In this document: positions 1 to 7,943 of the stretch, piece after piece
Numbering within the stretch: position 1 is the stretch's first letter
Layout: each line of letters begins with the position of its first letter
Source of the DNA: JAWKXU01 sp020446465
Lineage (GTDB): Bacteria; Pseudomonadota; Alphaproteobacteria; Sphingomonadales; Sphingomonadaceae
Length of the DNA: 64,000 bases
Assembly (NCBI GenBank): GCA_041396845.1
Contig: JAWKXU010000004.1
Location: forward strand, 62,001-126,000
Reading direction: 5' to 3'
Position numbers and translations under genes: made by a program
The notes under the pieces: generated by a model
Seen by the model: only the letters and a program-made list of their open reading frames with translations
Databases searched by the model: none
Told to the model about the DNA's origin: nothing

Positions 1-121
1 GCGGAGCGACCAGTGCCAGAATATGGACGGTGCCATCGGTTTTTGCTGCGCGACGTGCTGCGAAATGCAAGGCAGCACGCGCTTCCTCGGTTTCATCGAT
101 GATGACCAGATAGACGCGCAT
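1..121 (-). CDS. Universal stress protein family, N-terminal fragment
   Basis: Only the first 40 codons lie inside the window; the gene continues beyond base 1. The ATG is the complement of bases 119-121. The translation starts MRVYLVIIDE and continues through EEARAALHFAARRAAKTDG to VHILALVAP. This is the beta1-alpha1-beta2 start of a UspA/Rossmann-like fold. Family members bind ATP or act as stress modulators. It is divergent to the E2 gene, with about 140 bases between the two starts. The assignment rests on a short N-terminus only. Confidence 0.6.
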   Translation of the reverse strand, partial: MRVYLVIIDETEEARAALHFAARRAAKTDGTVHILALVAP

Positions 122-261
122 AGAGTTTCCTTTTGCAACCGTATCGGTGTAATGGCGCGATGACGCAAGCCCCTTGCCCATGGCTGCGCAATTGGTCAAA
201 AGAAGGACTGCACGGCACGCACTGCCGCAGACACGTCAAACCACGGAGCCAAGAAGCCCCC

Positions 262-1530
262 ATGCCAATAGAGATCAGGATGCCCGCCCTTTCGCCGACG
301 ATGGAGGAAGGGACGCTTGCGCGCTGGCTTGTGAAAGTGGGCGACAAGGTGTCGACCGGCGACGTGATGGCGGAGATTGAAACCGACAAGGCGACGATGG
401 AGTTCGAGGCCGTCGATGAAGGCACGGTGGCAGCCATCGCTGTGCCCGAAGGCAGTGAAGGCGTGAAAGTCGGCACCGTGATCGCGACGCTGGCTGGCGA
501 GGGCGAAGAGGTGAGCGTGACCGAAGCCGCCCCCGAACCTACACCCGCACCTGCGCCCGAACCGGCCCCCGCGCCTGCACAGGCATCCGCACCAGCACCG
601 GCACCTGCACCGGCCAGTATCAAGCCATCGGACACCCGCATCGTGGCATCGCCACTGGCACGCCGCATTGCCGCCCAGCGCGGGGTCGATCTTGCCGCCA
701 TCAGCGGCAGTGGTCCCAATGGCCGGATCGTCAAGGCGGACGTGGAAAGCGCCGCGGGCATTGCTCCTGCAACCAGAGCCACCGCTCCGACGGCTGCATC
801 CGCGCCTGTCCCCATGGTTGCCGCCGCGCAGGATTTCGGCATTCCTCACGAAGCTGTCGCGCTGTCGGGTATGCGCAAGACCATTGCCCGCCGCCTGACC
901 GAGAGCAAGCAGCAAATCCCGCATATCTACCTCACCGTGGATATCCGGCTTGATGCCCTGCTCAAGCTGCGCAGCGAGCTGAACGCCGCACTCGAACCGC
1001 AAGGGGTGAAGCTGTCGGTCAACGATCTGATGATCAAGGCGCTGGCAAAGGCGCTGGAAGCGGTGCCCGAATGCAACGTGCAGTTTGCCGGCGATCAGAT
1101 GCTGCAATTCACCCGCGCCGACATTTCGGTGGCGGTTTCGATCCCCAATGGCCTTATCACCCCGATCATCACCGATGCCGGGTCGCAGTCCGTCTCTGCC
1201 ATTTCCACCCGGATGAAGGATCTGGCGGCACGGGCCAGGGAGGGCAAGCTCGCTCCCGCCGAATATCAGGGCGGCACAGCCAGCCTGTCGAACATAGGCA
1301 TGTACGGGATCAAGCAGTTCGATGCCGTCATCAACCCGCCGCAAGCCATGATCATGGCCATCGGCGCGGGCGAGAAGCGCCCCTGCGTGATTGATGATGC
1401 GCTGTCCGTCGCCACTGTCATGAGCGCCACCGGCAGCTTCGACCACCGCGCTATCGACGGCGCCGATGCCGCTCGCTTCATGCAGGCATTCAAACAAAGC
1501 ATCGAAAACCCGCTCAGCCTCGTCGCGTAA
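262..1530 (+). CDS. pdhC: Pyruvate dehydrogenase E2, dihydrolipoamide acetyltransferase
   Basis: This is the acetyl-transferring core of the pyruvate dehydrogenase complex, moving acetyl groups from lipoyl-lysine to CoA. The 422-residue protein has one lipoyl domain (about 1-77, lipoyl Lys43 in ETDKATM), an Ala/Pro linker (about 90-117), a peripheral subunit-binding domain (about 126-162, containing SGSGPNGRI) and a catalytic acyltransferase domain ending in the active-site motif DHRAIDG (His about 395). I chose the ATG at 262 because the lipoyl domain begins at once; an in-frame extension back to 133 has no domain sequence. It heads an operon with a small secreted protein, a thioesterase and E3. 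The E1 genes are about 57 kb away at 58.7-61.2 kb. A 2-oxoglutarate or branched-chain E2 is less likely because the lipoyl domain closely matches that of PdhB in this window. Confidence 0.95.
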   Translation: MPIEIRMPALSPTMEEGTLARWLVKVGDKVSTGDVMAEIETDKATMEFEAVDEGTVAAIAVPEGSEGVKVGTVIATLAGEGEEVSVTEAAPEPTPAPAPEPAPAPAQASAPAPAPAPASIKPSDTRIVASPLARRIAAQRGVDLAAISGSGPNGRIVKADVESAAGIAPATRATAPTAASAPVPMVAAAQDFGIPHEAVALSGMRKTIARRLTESKQQIPHIYLTVDIRLDALLKLRSELNAALEPQGVKLSVNDLMIKALAKALEAVPECNVQFAGDQMLQFTRADISVAVSIPNGLITPIITDAGSQSVSAISTRMKDLAARAREGKLAPAEYQGGTASLSNIGMYGIKQFDAVINPPQAMIMAIGAGEKRPCVIDDALSVATVMSATGSFDHRAIDGADAARFMQAFKQSIENPLSLVA

Positions 1531-1535
1531 TTGGC

Positions 1536-1970
1536 TTGAAAAGCGTGCCTGCCATTTCAGAGACATCCGCCTTTGTTGCAGCTCTTTTCGCGATGCTGGC
1601 AATGCCTGTCAGCGCTCTTGCGAACGCGGGCGAGGAGGTCGTTCCGCTGATTGGCGTCGATGGGCCGGACATGGACGCTTGCACTGCGTTGGGTAAAATC
1701 AGTGCAAAGGATGAAAAACACGAAAAACGGCATTCAGTTCGCGCAGTTGCATCCTCAAACGCGCGTCAAAAGGATGAATTGGCGCCTGCAACGCTCGTCT
1801 GGCTATGTGAGGCAAAAGGGGAATGGCAAGGCATTATCTATCCCGCGGGCCAGTTTCAGGATATTGGCGATTGCCGCGTTGGCAGCCCGGTCGACAAGCC
1901 ACAACCTTACAGTGGCCCCTGTGCTTACGGCTGGATCGAAGCTGACGCTATCCAGCTTGTAGCGGGATAA
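1536..1970 (+). CDS. Small secreted protein of unknown function
   Basis: I do not recognise a family. The 144-residue product starts at a TTG five bases after the E2 stop. It has a hydrophobic stretch near residues 11-29 ending in ALANAG, which looks like a Sec signal peptide. The mature part carries four cysteines (in DACTA, WLCEA, GDCRV and GPCAYG), which could form two disulfides in the periplasm. A lysine/histidine-rich stretch lies around residues 58-66. It is followed one base later by the thioesterase gene, so it is probably co-transcribed with PDH genes although its product is exported. The start is uncertain; an in-frame ATG inside the signal peptide also exists. Confidence 0.6.
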   Translation: MKSVPAISETSAFVAALFAMLAMPVSALANAGEEVVPLIGVDGPDMDACTALGKISAKDEKHEKRHSVRAVASSNARQKDELAPATLVWLCEAKGEWQGIIYPAGQFQDIGDCRVGSPVDKPQPYSGPCAYGWIEADAIQLVAG

Positions 1971-1971
1971 G

Positions 1972-2382
1972 ATGGACATGACAGAACTTTCAGATTCAAA
2001 CCCTGTCATTCGCGTTACCGCCATGCCGTGTGACACCAACCCTTACGGCGGCGTATTCGGCGGATGGCTGATGAGCCAGATGGCCCTTGGCGCAGGATCG
2101 CTGGCAAGCCGGGTAGGGCAGGGCAAAGCCGTGGTGGTCAGCGCCACGGATTTTACATTTCCGGGCGCAATGGCCCTCGGCGATGAATTGTCGGTCTATG
2201 CCTCCATTCTTCACACCGGTCGCACGTCCATGACGATTGAAGCACGAGGCATTGCCCGCGAACGAAACGGCGAAGCTACAGTCCTTGTGTCTACGGGCAC
2301 ATTCAAATTTGTGCTGCTGGATGACAATGGCCGCCCCAGGGCAGTCGCGTCCATCGCATCACCCACCCCCTTGTCGGAGTAA
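1972..2382 (+). CDS. YciA-like acyl-CoA thioesterase (hotdog fold), catalytic Asp replaced
   Basis: The 136-residue protein is a single hotdog domain of the YciA/BACH acyl-CoA thioesterase family. The signature is clear: AMPCDTNPYGGVFGGWLMSQM (residues 18-37, written here as two joined blocks: AMPCDTNPYGG and VFGGWLMSQM) and a second half with GDELSVYA and a C-terminal PRAVAS. In E. coli YciA, as I recall it, the motif continues SQMD with Asp as the catalytic acid; here it is SQMA (Ala38). The enzyme may therefore be slow, may use another residue, or may only bind acyl-CoA. It sits between pdhC and lpdA with 1- and 2-base gaps, which suggests control of acetyl-CoA or CoA level around PDH. Confidence 0.8.
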   Translation: MDMTELSDSNPVIRVTAMPCDTNPYGGVFGGWLMSQMALGAGSLASRVGQGKAVVVSATDFTFPGAMALGDELSVYASILHTGRTSMTIEARGIARERNGEATVLVSTGTFKFVLLDDNGRPRAVASIASPTPLSE

Positions 2383-2384
2383 AC

Positions 2385-3797
2385 ATGGCAAATTCTTATG
2401 ACGTTATCGTCCTTGGTTCCGGTCCCGGCGGTTACGTCGCAGCGATCCGCGCTGCGCAACTCGGTCTTAAAACGGCGATTGTCGAACGTGAACTGCTGGG
2501 TGGCATCTGCCTCAACTGGGGTTGTATTCCGACCAAGGCGCTCCTGCGTTCAGCCGAAATCTTCCACTACATGCAACACGCCAAGGATTATGGCCTGGCC
2601 GCGAAGGAAATCAGCGCCGATCTCGACGCAGTGGTGAAGCGTTCACGGGGCGTTGCCAAACAGCTCAACGCCGGTGTCACGCACCTGATGAAGAAGAACA
2701 AGATCACCGTCCACATGGGCGAAGGCACACTCAAGTCCGCCACCAGCATCGAGGTGAAGGGGGAAAAGGGCACAGAGACAATCAGCGCGAAACATGTAAT
2801 CGTCGCCACTGGCGCGCGGGCGCGCGAACTGCCTTTTGCCAAGGCTGACGGGAAACGGATCTGGACCTATCGCCATGCCATGACCCCGCCGGAAATGCCC
2901 GGCAAACTGCTGGTTATGGGGTCAGGCGCCATCGGCATCGAATTTGCAAGTTTCTATAATGACATGGGCGCGGACGTGACCGTGGTCGAAATGCTCGATC
3001 GCGTCGTCCCGGTTGAAGACGCGGACGTCTCTGCCTTCATGGAAAAGGCTCTCGTGAAGCAGGGCATGACGATCATGACCGGCGCCGGTGTCGAGGCGAT
3101 CGAAACCGGTGCCAAGGGCGTGAAAGCCCGGATCAAGGGGAAAGATGGCAAGGTTGCCGAGCAGGAATTCAGCCACGTCATCTCCGCCGTCGGCATCGTT
3201 CCCAATACCGAAGAGATCGGGCTGGAGTCGGTTGGCGCCAGGCTGGACAGGGGGTTCATCCAGATCGACGGCTATGGCCGCACCGGCGTCAAGGGGCTGT
3301 GGGCTATCGGTGACTGCACGCCCGGCCCATGGCTGGCGCACAAGGCCAGCCACGAAGGCGTAACCGCCGCAGAAGCTATTGCGCAGGAACTCGGCAACAA
3401 GGACGTGCATCCGCACGCGTTGGATCGTGCCAATATCCCCGGTTGCACGTATTGCCATCCGCAGATTGCCAGCGTCGGCATGACAGAGGCCAAGGCGAAG
3501 GAAGCAGGGTATCAGGTCAAGGTCGGCATGTTCCCCTTCATCGGCAACGGCAAGGCCATTGCGCTTGGCGAAGCGGAAGGCTTTGTAAAAACGGTGTTTG
3601 ACGCAAAGACAGGCGAGCTTTTGGGCGCGCATATGGTTGGTGCCGAAGTGACGGAAATGATCCAGGGCTACGTGGTTGGCAAGACACTGGAAACGACTGA
3701 AGCGGAACTGATGCAGACCATTTATCCGCACCCCACGATTTCAGAATCCATGCATGAAAGCGTGCTGGCCGCCTATGGTCGCGCCCTGCATATCTGA
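2385..3797 (+). CDS. lpdA: Dihydrolipoamide dehydrogenase (E3)
   Basis: This FAD- and NAD-dependent enzyme reoxidises dihydrolipoamide in PDH and related complexes. At 470 residues it has the usual length. The FAD motif GSGPGG is at residues 11-16. The redox-active disulfide is Cys42/Cys47 in GGICLNWGCIPTK. The NAD-binding glycine motif is GSGAIGIEFA, and the C-terminal active-site pair is in YPHPTISE (His about 449, Glu about 454). It is the last gene of the E2 operon, starting two bases after the thioesterase stop. No other E3 gene is in the window, so it may also serve other 2-oxoacid dehydrogenases. Confidence 0.96.
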   Translation: MANSYDVIVLGSGPGGYVAAIRAAQLGLKTAIVERELLGGICLNWGCIPTKALLRSAEIFHYMQHAKDYGLAAKEISADLDAVVKRSRGVAKQLNAGVTHLMKKNKITVHMGEGTLKSATSIEVKGEKGTETISAKHVIVATGARARELPFAKADGKRIWTYRHAMTPPEMPGKLLVMGSGAIGIEFASFYNDMGADVTVVEMLDRVVPVEDADVSAFMEKALVKQGMTIMTGAGVEAIETGAKGVKARIKGKDGKVAEQEFSHVISAVGIVPNTEEIGLESVGARLDRGFIQIDGYGRTGVKGLWAIGDCTPGPWLAHKASHEGVTAAEAIAQELGNKDVHPHALDRANIPGCTYCHPQIASVGMTEAKAKEAGYQVKVGMFPFIGNGKAIALGEAEGFVKTVFDAKTGELLGAHMVGAEVTEMIQGYVVGKTLETTEAELMQTIYPHPTISESMHESVLAAYGRALHI

Positions 3798-3879
3798 CAC
3801 TGGCTGCGGACAAAAATGGGTGTGTCTCACCGAAAGGCGTGACATCAGGGCGCGACATCGCTAGCGGAGACTTCCAAGC

Positions 3880-3969
3880 GGACAGGTGGCAGAGTGGTTG
3901 AATGCACCGGTCTTGAAAACCGGCGTGGGTGCAAGCCCACCGTGGGTTCGAATCCCACCCTGTCCGCCA
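3880..3969 (+). tRNA. tRNA-Ser (anticodon UGA)
   Basis: The cloverleaf can be folded by eye. The acceptor strands GGACAGG (3880-3886) and CCTGTCC (3959-3965) pair perfectly, followed by discriminator G and an encoded CCA (3967-3969). The anticodon loop CTTGAAAA reads UGA. A long variable arm (CGTGGGTGCAAGCCCACCG) is typical of class II tRNA-Ser. The T arm contains GGGTTCGAATCCC. Downstream DNA is AT-rich, with a short hairpin (3987-4005) whose T run lies in the loop, so it is a poor terminator. The gene borders the accessory region that follows. Confidence 0.96.
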
Positions 3970-4183
3970 ATTACAATTGATTTAATTGATCTTTTTTTAA
4001 GATCATACGTTGGTTCCCATAACCGCTCCCCGATAGGCCCGGCGCTTGAGGCAAACACCAGCGGCTGGATTCGCTCAATCGGCGCGCACCACGACAGTTC
4101 TCAACAGCGGCGGTTCAATCGTCCGCAATGCTATTCGGGCAGCCATGCCTGTGACGGCTATGGTTTCCCTATTAGCGAAAACG

Positions 4184-5014
4184 CTAGTGTTGATGACCGC
4201 GTTCTGCGTCAGGAACCCAGAATACGTGTGTGATCACACGGCGACCGTCGCCGAGATTGGTCATATAGACATCGGGCCTCCCATCAGCGGTATAGCCGAT
4301 CACGCGCCCCCAACCTGAACGAAGGTTACCAAGATCGTTTTCGACTCTTGCTTTGTTCCTGCCTTTACCAGGGGGAGGGCCTCCACCGCCTACAGAACCA
4401 CCGCCGCTGTCGAGGTGACTACCATAAATGATCGAAAGCTCCTCAAGGTCATGAGAATTGGGGTGCTGATTGTCGGGTGGGCCTAGCGGGTTGGAAGTGT
4501 AATCCATGCAAGTGCCGAGGTTGGAATTGTCAAAATTTTCGTCCTGGTGTGTCAATCCAAATGCATGCCCGACTTCCTGGCACGTAACCAGTGCTCGCCA
4601 ATAAGAGTGATTGTAGGTCGTAGTTGAGAAGTAGCTGTCGTTGAGTTTTGTCACTGCCTTGGTGATGTGGTCTCCGGATAACCAAACTTGAGCGATGCCG
4701 AGCCAATTTGTGTATCCGTAAGCAGCACTGCAAACATTTATCTGTCCATCAGTAGCTTTGCAGGGCTTAGCCTGACCATTGCCCGCCGCCTTGATTAAAG
4801 CGAGAACCGTGGACTGGCTCCAGTCTGCGAATGCATCGTCAAGATAAGGATCCCACACTGGTGAAACGTTGTCTGTAATCACTAAGGAAACTGGATTTTG
4901 GCTTCTTGCCCAGTGATAGTTGCTCCAACTATGATTAGCAAAAGCGGTGACGGGGACAGACGCAAGGCCTGCAGCCATCGCCAGAGATGGGATTGTTCGA
5001 ATTACCCTTTTCAT
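4184..5014 (-). CDS. Secreted M10/M12-like zinc metalloprotease homologue with QEVGH motif
   Basis: The 276-residue product has a signal peptide (cleavage near AFA/NHS at 27). Its central motif is QEVGHAFGLTH (146-156), matching the metzincin HExxHxxGxxH pattern except that the first histidine is Gln146. A following CMDYTS (169-174) could be a Met-turn. I recall related secreted proteins, mostly from soil bacteria, that also have Gln there, so this is probably a family trait. Residues 200-220 form a Gly/Pro linker, and the C-terminus (YTADGRPDVYMTNL) looks like a small beta domain. A strong ribosome site (AGGGGG) precedes the ATG. The gene stands alone, in DNA more AT-rich than its neighbours, consistent with acquisition. 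Whether it is an active peptidase is open. Confidence 0.7.
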   Translation of the reverse strand: MKRVIRTIPSLAMAAGLASVPVTAFANHSWSNYHWARSQNPVSLVITDNVSPVWDPYLDDAFADWSQSTVLALIKAAGNGQAKPCKATDGQINVCSAAYGYTNWLGIAQVWLSGDHITKAVTKLNDSYFSTTTYNHSYWRALVTCQEVGHAFGLTHQDENFDNSNLGTCMDYTSNPLGPPDNQHPNSHDLEELSIIYGSHLDSGGGSVGGGGPPPGKGRNKARVENDLGNLRSGWGRVIGYTADGRPDVYMTNLGDGRRVITHVFWVPDAERGHQH

Positions 5015-5315
5015 ATTGACGCCCCCTGTTCACGAAAAATCATATCGCCAACCGCTAATCCGGTCGAATGAACTGGTTCAAAATTTTATCGGGTTCTATA
5101 TGATATGGTATCAGAATACCAAAAAACTGCAAAACTCCTTTCATTCAAAGTAAACAGGTGATTGGGGGCGTGCTGGTTTTATCTTCCATTACACATGGTA
5201 TTCAGCCTTCCGGCCTGTCCACGCCGCCCAGGCGAATCCAAGTCGCATCGTCCATCTCTACCCGGCGCAATTGGTTCGGAAAAATCCGCTCAGGTCGTCG
5301 CCTGCTTGCGAGCAA
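5015..5315. other. AT-rich intergenic region upstream of the metalloprotease-like gene
   Basis: No convincing gene is visible here. The half next to the protease gene is AT-rich and holds a 16-base palindrome (5106-5121) and, on the minus strand, a GATAAAAT-like -10 candidate between the palindrome and the gene. The remaining bases up to the SDR stop hold nothing I recognise. Confidence 0.5.
5106..5121. promoter_or_regulatory. Palindrome, possible operator for the metalloprotease-like gene
   Basis: The sequence TGGTATCAGAATACCA has perfect 6-base arms around a 4-base centre. It lies about 90 bases upstream of the ATG at 5014, where a promoter is expected. Which regulator would bind it is unknown. 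Confidence 0.35.
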
Positions 5316-6077
5316 TCAATATGTCGCGCGGCCACCTGAAAGATCAAAAGCAAATCCGGTGGTAAAGGAACATTCTTCCGATGCCAGCCATGCCACCATT
5401 GCGGCGGCTTCATCCGGCTGGCCAAAGCGTTTCATCGGGATTTTGTCACGAATGGCAGCCATCACTTCCGGCGCAGCCGAAACCACTGCGTCCGCCATAG
5501 GCGTTTCAAACAGTGTGGGAACGATGCAGTTTACCAGAACCCCGGTTTCGCTCAGTTCCTTGCCAAGAACCTTGGTCAGTGCAATCACGCCCGCCTTGGC
5601 CGACGCATAGGCGGCCTGATAGGCGTTCCCCTCCTTTCCGGCCATGGAGGAGGTGTTGATTATCCGCCCATATCCTTGTGCGACCATGTGGGGAATAACT
5701 GCCCTGCAACAGTAAAATGTGCTGTCGAGATTGGCGTTGATACATGCGCGCCATTCCTCCGAAGAAAGGTCGGTCAGTGGCTTTGTTTCCTGGGCAGCCC
5801 CGGCGCAATTGAACAGAATGTCAATCTGCCCATGGTTTTCGATGAAATCACGGGTGGCGGCTTCGACCGCTGTTTCGTTGGACACATCGACACTGCGCGC
5901 CTCGACTGGTCCCAAGGGCGCGAGAATTGCCAACGCATCATCGAGCTTCGACTGTGACCGGCCCCAGATGCAGACCTGTGCGCCGGATTCCAGAAACCGC
6001 TTTGCCGCAGCAAGCCCGATGCCGCTGCCGCCACCAGTGACGATGGCGTGTCGCCCGGCAAGGTCAATTTTGTTCAT
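5316..6077 (-). CDS. Short-chain dehydrogenase/reductase (FabG-like)
   Basis: This is a classical SDR of 253 residues, an NAD(P)-dependent alcohol/ketone oxidoreductase. It shows the cofactor motif TGGGSGIG (15-22), a CAGA motif in place of the usual NNAG, the catalytic serine in INTSS and the YASAK pair. It is the last gene of a minus-strand run with another SDR, a PanE-like reductase, a kinase-fold protein and an acyl-CoA dehydrogenase. A role in oxidising a hydroxylated intermediate of the catabolic block is inferred from context. The substrate cannot be told from sequence. Confidence 0.85.
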   Translation of the reverse strand: MNKIDLAGRHAIVTGGGSGIGLAAAKRFLESGAQVCIWGRSQSKLDDALAILAPLGPVEARSVDVSNETAVEAATRDFIENHGQIDILFNCAGAAQETKPLTDLSSEEWRACINANLDSTFYCCRAVIPHMVAQGYGRIINTSSMAGKEGNAYQAAYASAKAGVIALTKVLGKELSETGVLVNCIVPTLFETPMADAVVSAAPEVMAAIRDKIPMKRFGQPDEAAAMVAWLASEECSFTTGFAFDLSGGRATY

Positions 6078-6095
6078 GTGTGCAGTTCCCCCAGA

Positions 6096-6911
6096 TCAGT
6101 TTGCCGTCAGCACCGCGCCACCGCACACGGAAATGCATTGCCCCGTGACATAGCGGGATTGGTCAGTGACCAGAAATTCGAGCACGCCCGCGCAGTCTTC
6201 CACATTCCCCAACCTGCGCAAGGGGATGGCTGCGGACTGCTGGTCTGTGCCGATATTGCGCGCCTTGGCCTGGGCTGCGACGCGGGCAGTCATGATGATA
6301 CCCGGAGAAATGCAGTTGGCGCGGATTCCATCCGGTCCCAGCTCTGCAGCAAGAGCGCGTGTATATTGGGCAACAGCGGCCTTCATCGCGCCATAAACAG
6401 CCAGATTGCCCGAAGGCAGCGGTGCGATGGCGGATTGCGAAGACACATTTACGATGATCCCGCTGCCTTGTTTGCGCATAGGCTTTGTCGCTGCCTGACA
6501 GCACAGCATCATTGAGAGATAATTGGCCCTGAACAGAAGTTCGGTATCTACCAGCGGGGTTTGAGAGGGGAGGCCAAATTCAGCCTGACCAATCGCTCCG
6601 CCAGCATTGGTGACCAGAATATCCAGCCTGCCCAAATGTGCATCGATTGACCGGAATGCCTGTTCCACTGTCTCAGGCGAACCCAGATCGCCTTCGATCC
6701 CGATCGCCCGGCATCCAAACGATTCAATTTCTTCAACGATGCCAGGTGCGGTCAATTCCTCGCCATAGTCGCGCGCGCCATCAAGTTTAATGTCGGCAAT
6801 AGCAACATCAGCCCCAAGGTTTGCCAACCGCAAAGCATAGGCACGGCCCAATCCGCGCGCCCCGCCAGTTACCAGCGCAACCTTGCCCGAAAGTGGTTTC
6901 TGTTCTGCCAT
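6096..6911 (-). CDS. Short-chain dehydrogenase/reductase
   Basis: This second SDR has 271 residues. It carries TGGARGLG near residue 16, the structural motif TNAGG, a catalytic serine in NVSSQS and the pair YGAMK. After the cofactor site it has a longer loop (KLDGARDYGEEL), as seen in SDRs of the (3R)-hydroxyacyl-CoA type. It lies 18 bases upstream of the other minus-strand SDR. The two proteins differ enough to be separate enzymes rather than a recent duplication. The product is cytosolic; the substrate is unknown. Confidence 0.85.
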   Translation of the reverse strand: MAEQKPLSGKVALVTGGARGLGRAYALRLANLGADVAIADIKLDGARDYGEELTAPGIVEEIESFGCRAIGIEGDLGSPETVEQAFRSIDAHLGRLDILVTNAGGAIGQAEFGLPSQTPLVDTELLFRANYLSMMLCCQAATKPMRKQGSGIIVNVSSQSAIAPLPSGNLAVYGAMKAAVAQYTRALAAELGPDGIRANCISPGIIMTARVAAQAKARNIGTDQQSAAIPLRRLGNVEDCAGVLEFLVTDQSRYVTGQCISVCGGAVLTAN

Positions 6912-6923
6912 TGGTCAATTCCC

Positions 6924-7910
6924 TCATGCCTGCCGGTTTCGGTTCAGTGCTGCGATATGCAGCTTGGCCAGCGTATAAATATCGTCAATTGTCGGTGTCT
7001 GCAGATCGACAATGTCGCGCATCGCCTCAAGAGAGCCGAGCAGAACATCGACCTCCAGTGGGCGGCCGCGTTCCACATCTTGCAGCATGGACATCTTGTG
7101 CCCTCCGGCATCGCGCGCAACAGCAATGCGTTCCTCAATCGTCATGGGCGGCACTGCCCCCAGCCGAGAGGCAACGGCATCTGCCTCTTCCATCATCCTG
7201 TGAATGATCGCCACCGCGCGAGGCTCCGCGCATATTTCACCAAGGGTGCTGCGAGTCAGGACAGCCACAGGGTTCCATGAAAGGCTGCTGATCATCTTGA
7301 TCCATATCCACGAACGGATATCGGGAACCGCAGGAGCATCAATCCCTGCGGCGATCATTGCCTGCGACAGCCGCCTCGTCCGTTCCGATATTGTCCCATC
7401 AGGTTCACCCACGGGGATTCGTGCGACATTGCCATCATGGTGGACCACTCCCGGCCCGGTCATCTCACTGGCAAGCCAATAGGCAACGCCCAGGACTTTT
7501 TCGCCTGGGATCGCTTTCCACTGCGCGCCGCCGGGGTCGATTGCCTCTATCGCCTGGGATTCAAATCCATCCAGACCGTGAAAATACCAGTATGGAATGC
7601 CGGTGGTAGGGGGCAGGACAGCGGTTTGCGGGCCAACAAGTTTGGAAATCTCCGGCAGGGCTGGCGTAATCTGATGCGATTTCAGCGTGAGAAATACATA
7701 GTCCTGTATCCCCAGTTCGCCCGGATCGTCGCTGGCTCTGACATGCGCGCGGATATCCCCTGCGGGTGATACAAGATGCAAACCATCCGCTTTTATTGCT
7801 TCCAGATTGGCACCGCGTGCCACAACACTGATATCGACGCCGTCAACTTGCGAAAGTCTGGCAGCAATGAAGCCCCCAATTGCTCCCGCGCCATAGATAC
7901 AGATTTTCAC
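6924..7910 (-). CDS. Ketopantoate reductase-like oxidoreductase (PanE/ApbA family)
   Basis: The 328-residue protein opens with a Rossmann motif (IYGAGAIGG, 4-12) and has the conserved KMISSLSWNP block around the family's catalytic lysine. These are features of the 2-dehydropantoate 2-reductase family. Its position between an SDR and a kinase-fold gene inside a catabolic operon argues against pantothenate synthesis. NAD(P)H-dependent reduction or oxidation of another 2-oxo/2-hydroxy acid is more likely. The start ATG is 33 bases from the upstream kinase-fold stop. Confidence 0.8.
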   Translation of the reverse strand: MKICIYGAGAIGGFIAARLSQVDGVDISVVARGANLEAIKADGLHLVSPAGDIRAHVRASDDPGELGIQDYVFLTLKSHQITPALPEISKLVGPQTAVLPPTTGIPYWYFHGLDGFESQAIEAIDPGGAQWKAIPGEKVLGVAYWLASEMTGPGVVHHDGNVARIPVGEPDGTISERTRRLSQAMIAAGIDAPAVPDIRSWIWIKMISSLSWNPVAVLTRSTLGEICAEPRAVAIIHRMMEEADAVASRLGAVPPMTIEERIAVARDAGGHKMSMLQDVERGRPLEVDVLLGSLEAMRDIVDLQTPTIDDIYTLAKLHIAALNRNRQA

Positions 7911-7943
7911 GTCTCTTCCCGTCCTTTTATTTGTCCACGCCGC

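Noticed and set aside
196..1602. Long minus-strand open frame (468 residues) opposite pdhC
   Set aside because: It is a shadow of the GC-rich pdhC gene, with odd His/Arg/Gly-rich composition and no domain; the plus frame carries the complete E2 signature.
2922..3731. Minus-strand open frame of 269 residues opposite lpdA
   Set aside because: No recognisable domain, and it lies fully inside a perfect E3 coding frame.
3987..4005. Hairpin TGATCTT/AAGATCA after tRNA-Ser as a terminator
   Set aside because: The T run forms the loop and none follows the stem, so it lacks the layout of an intrinsic terminator.
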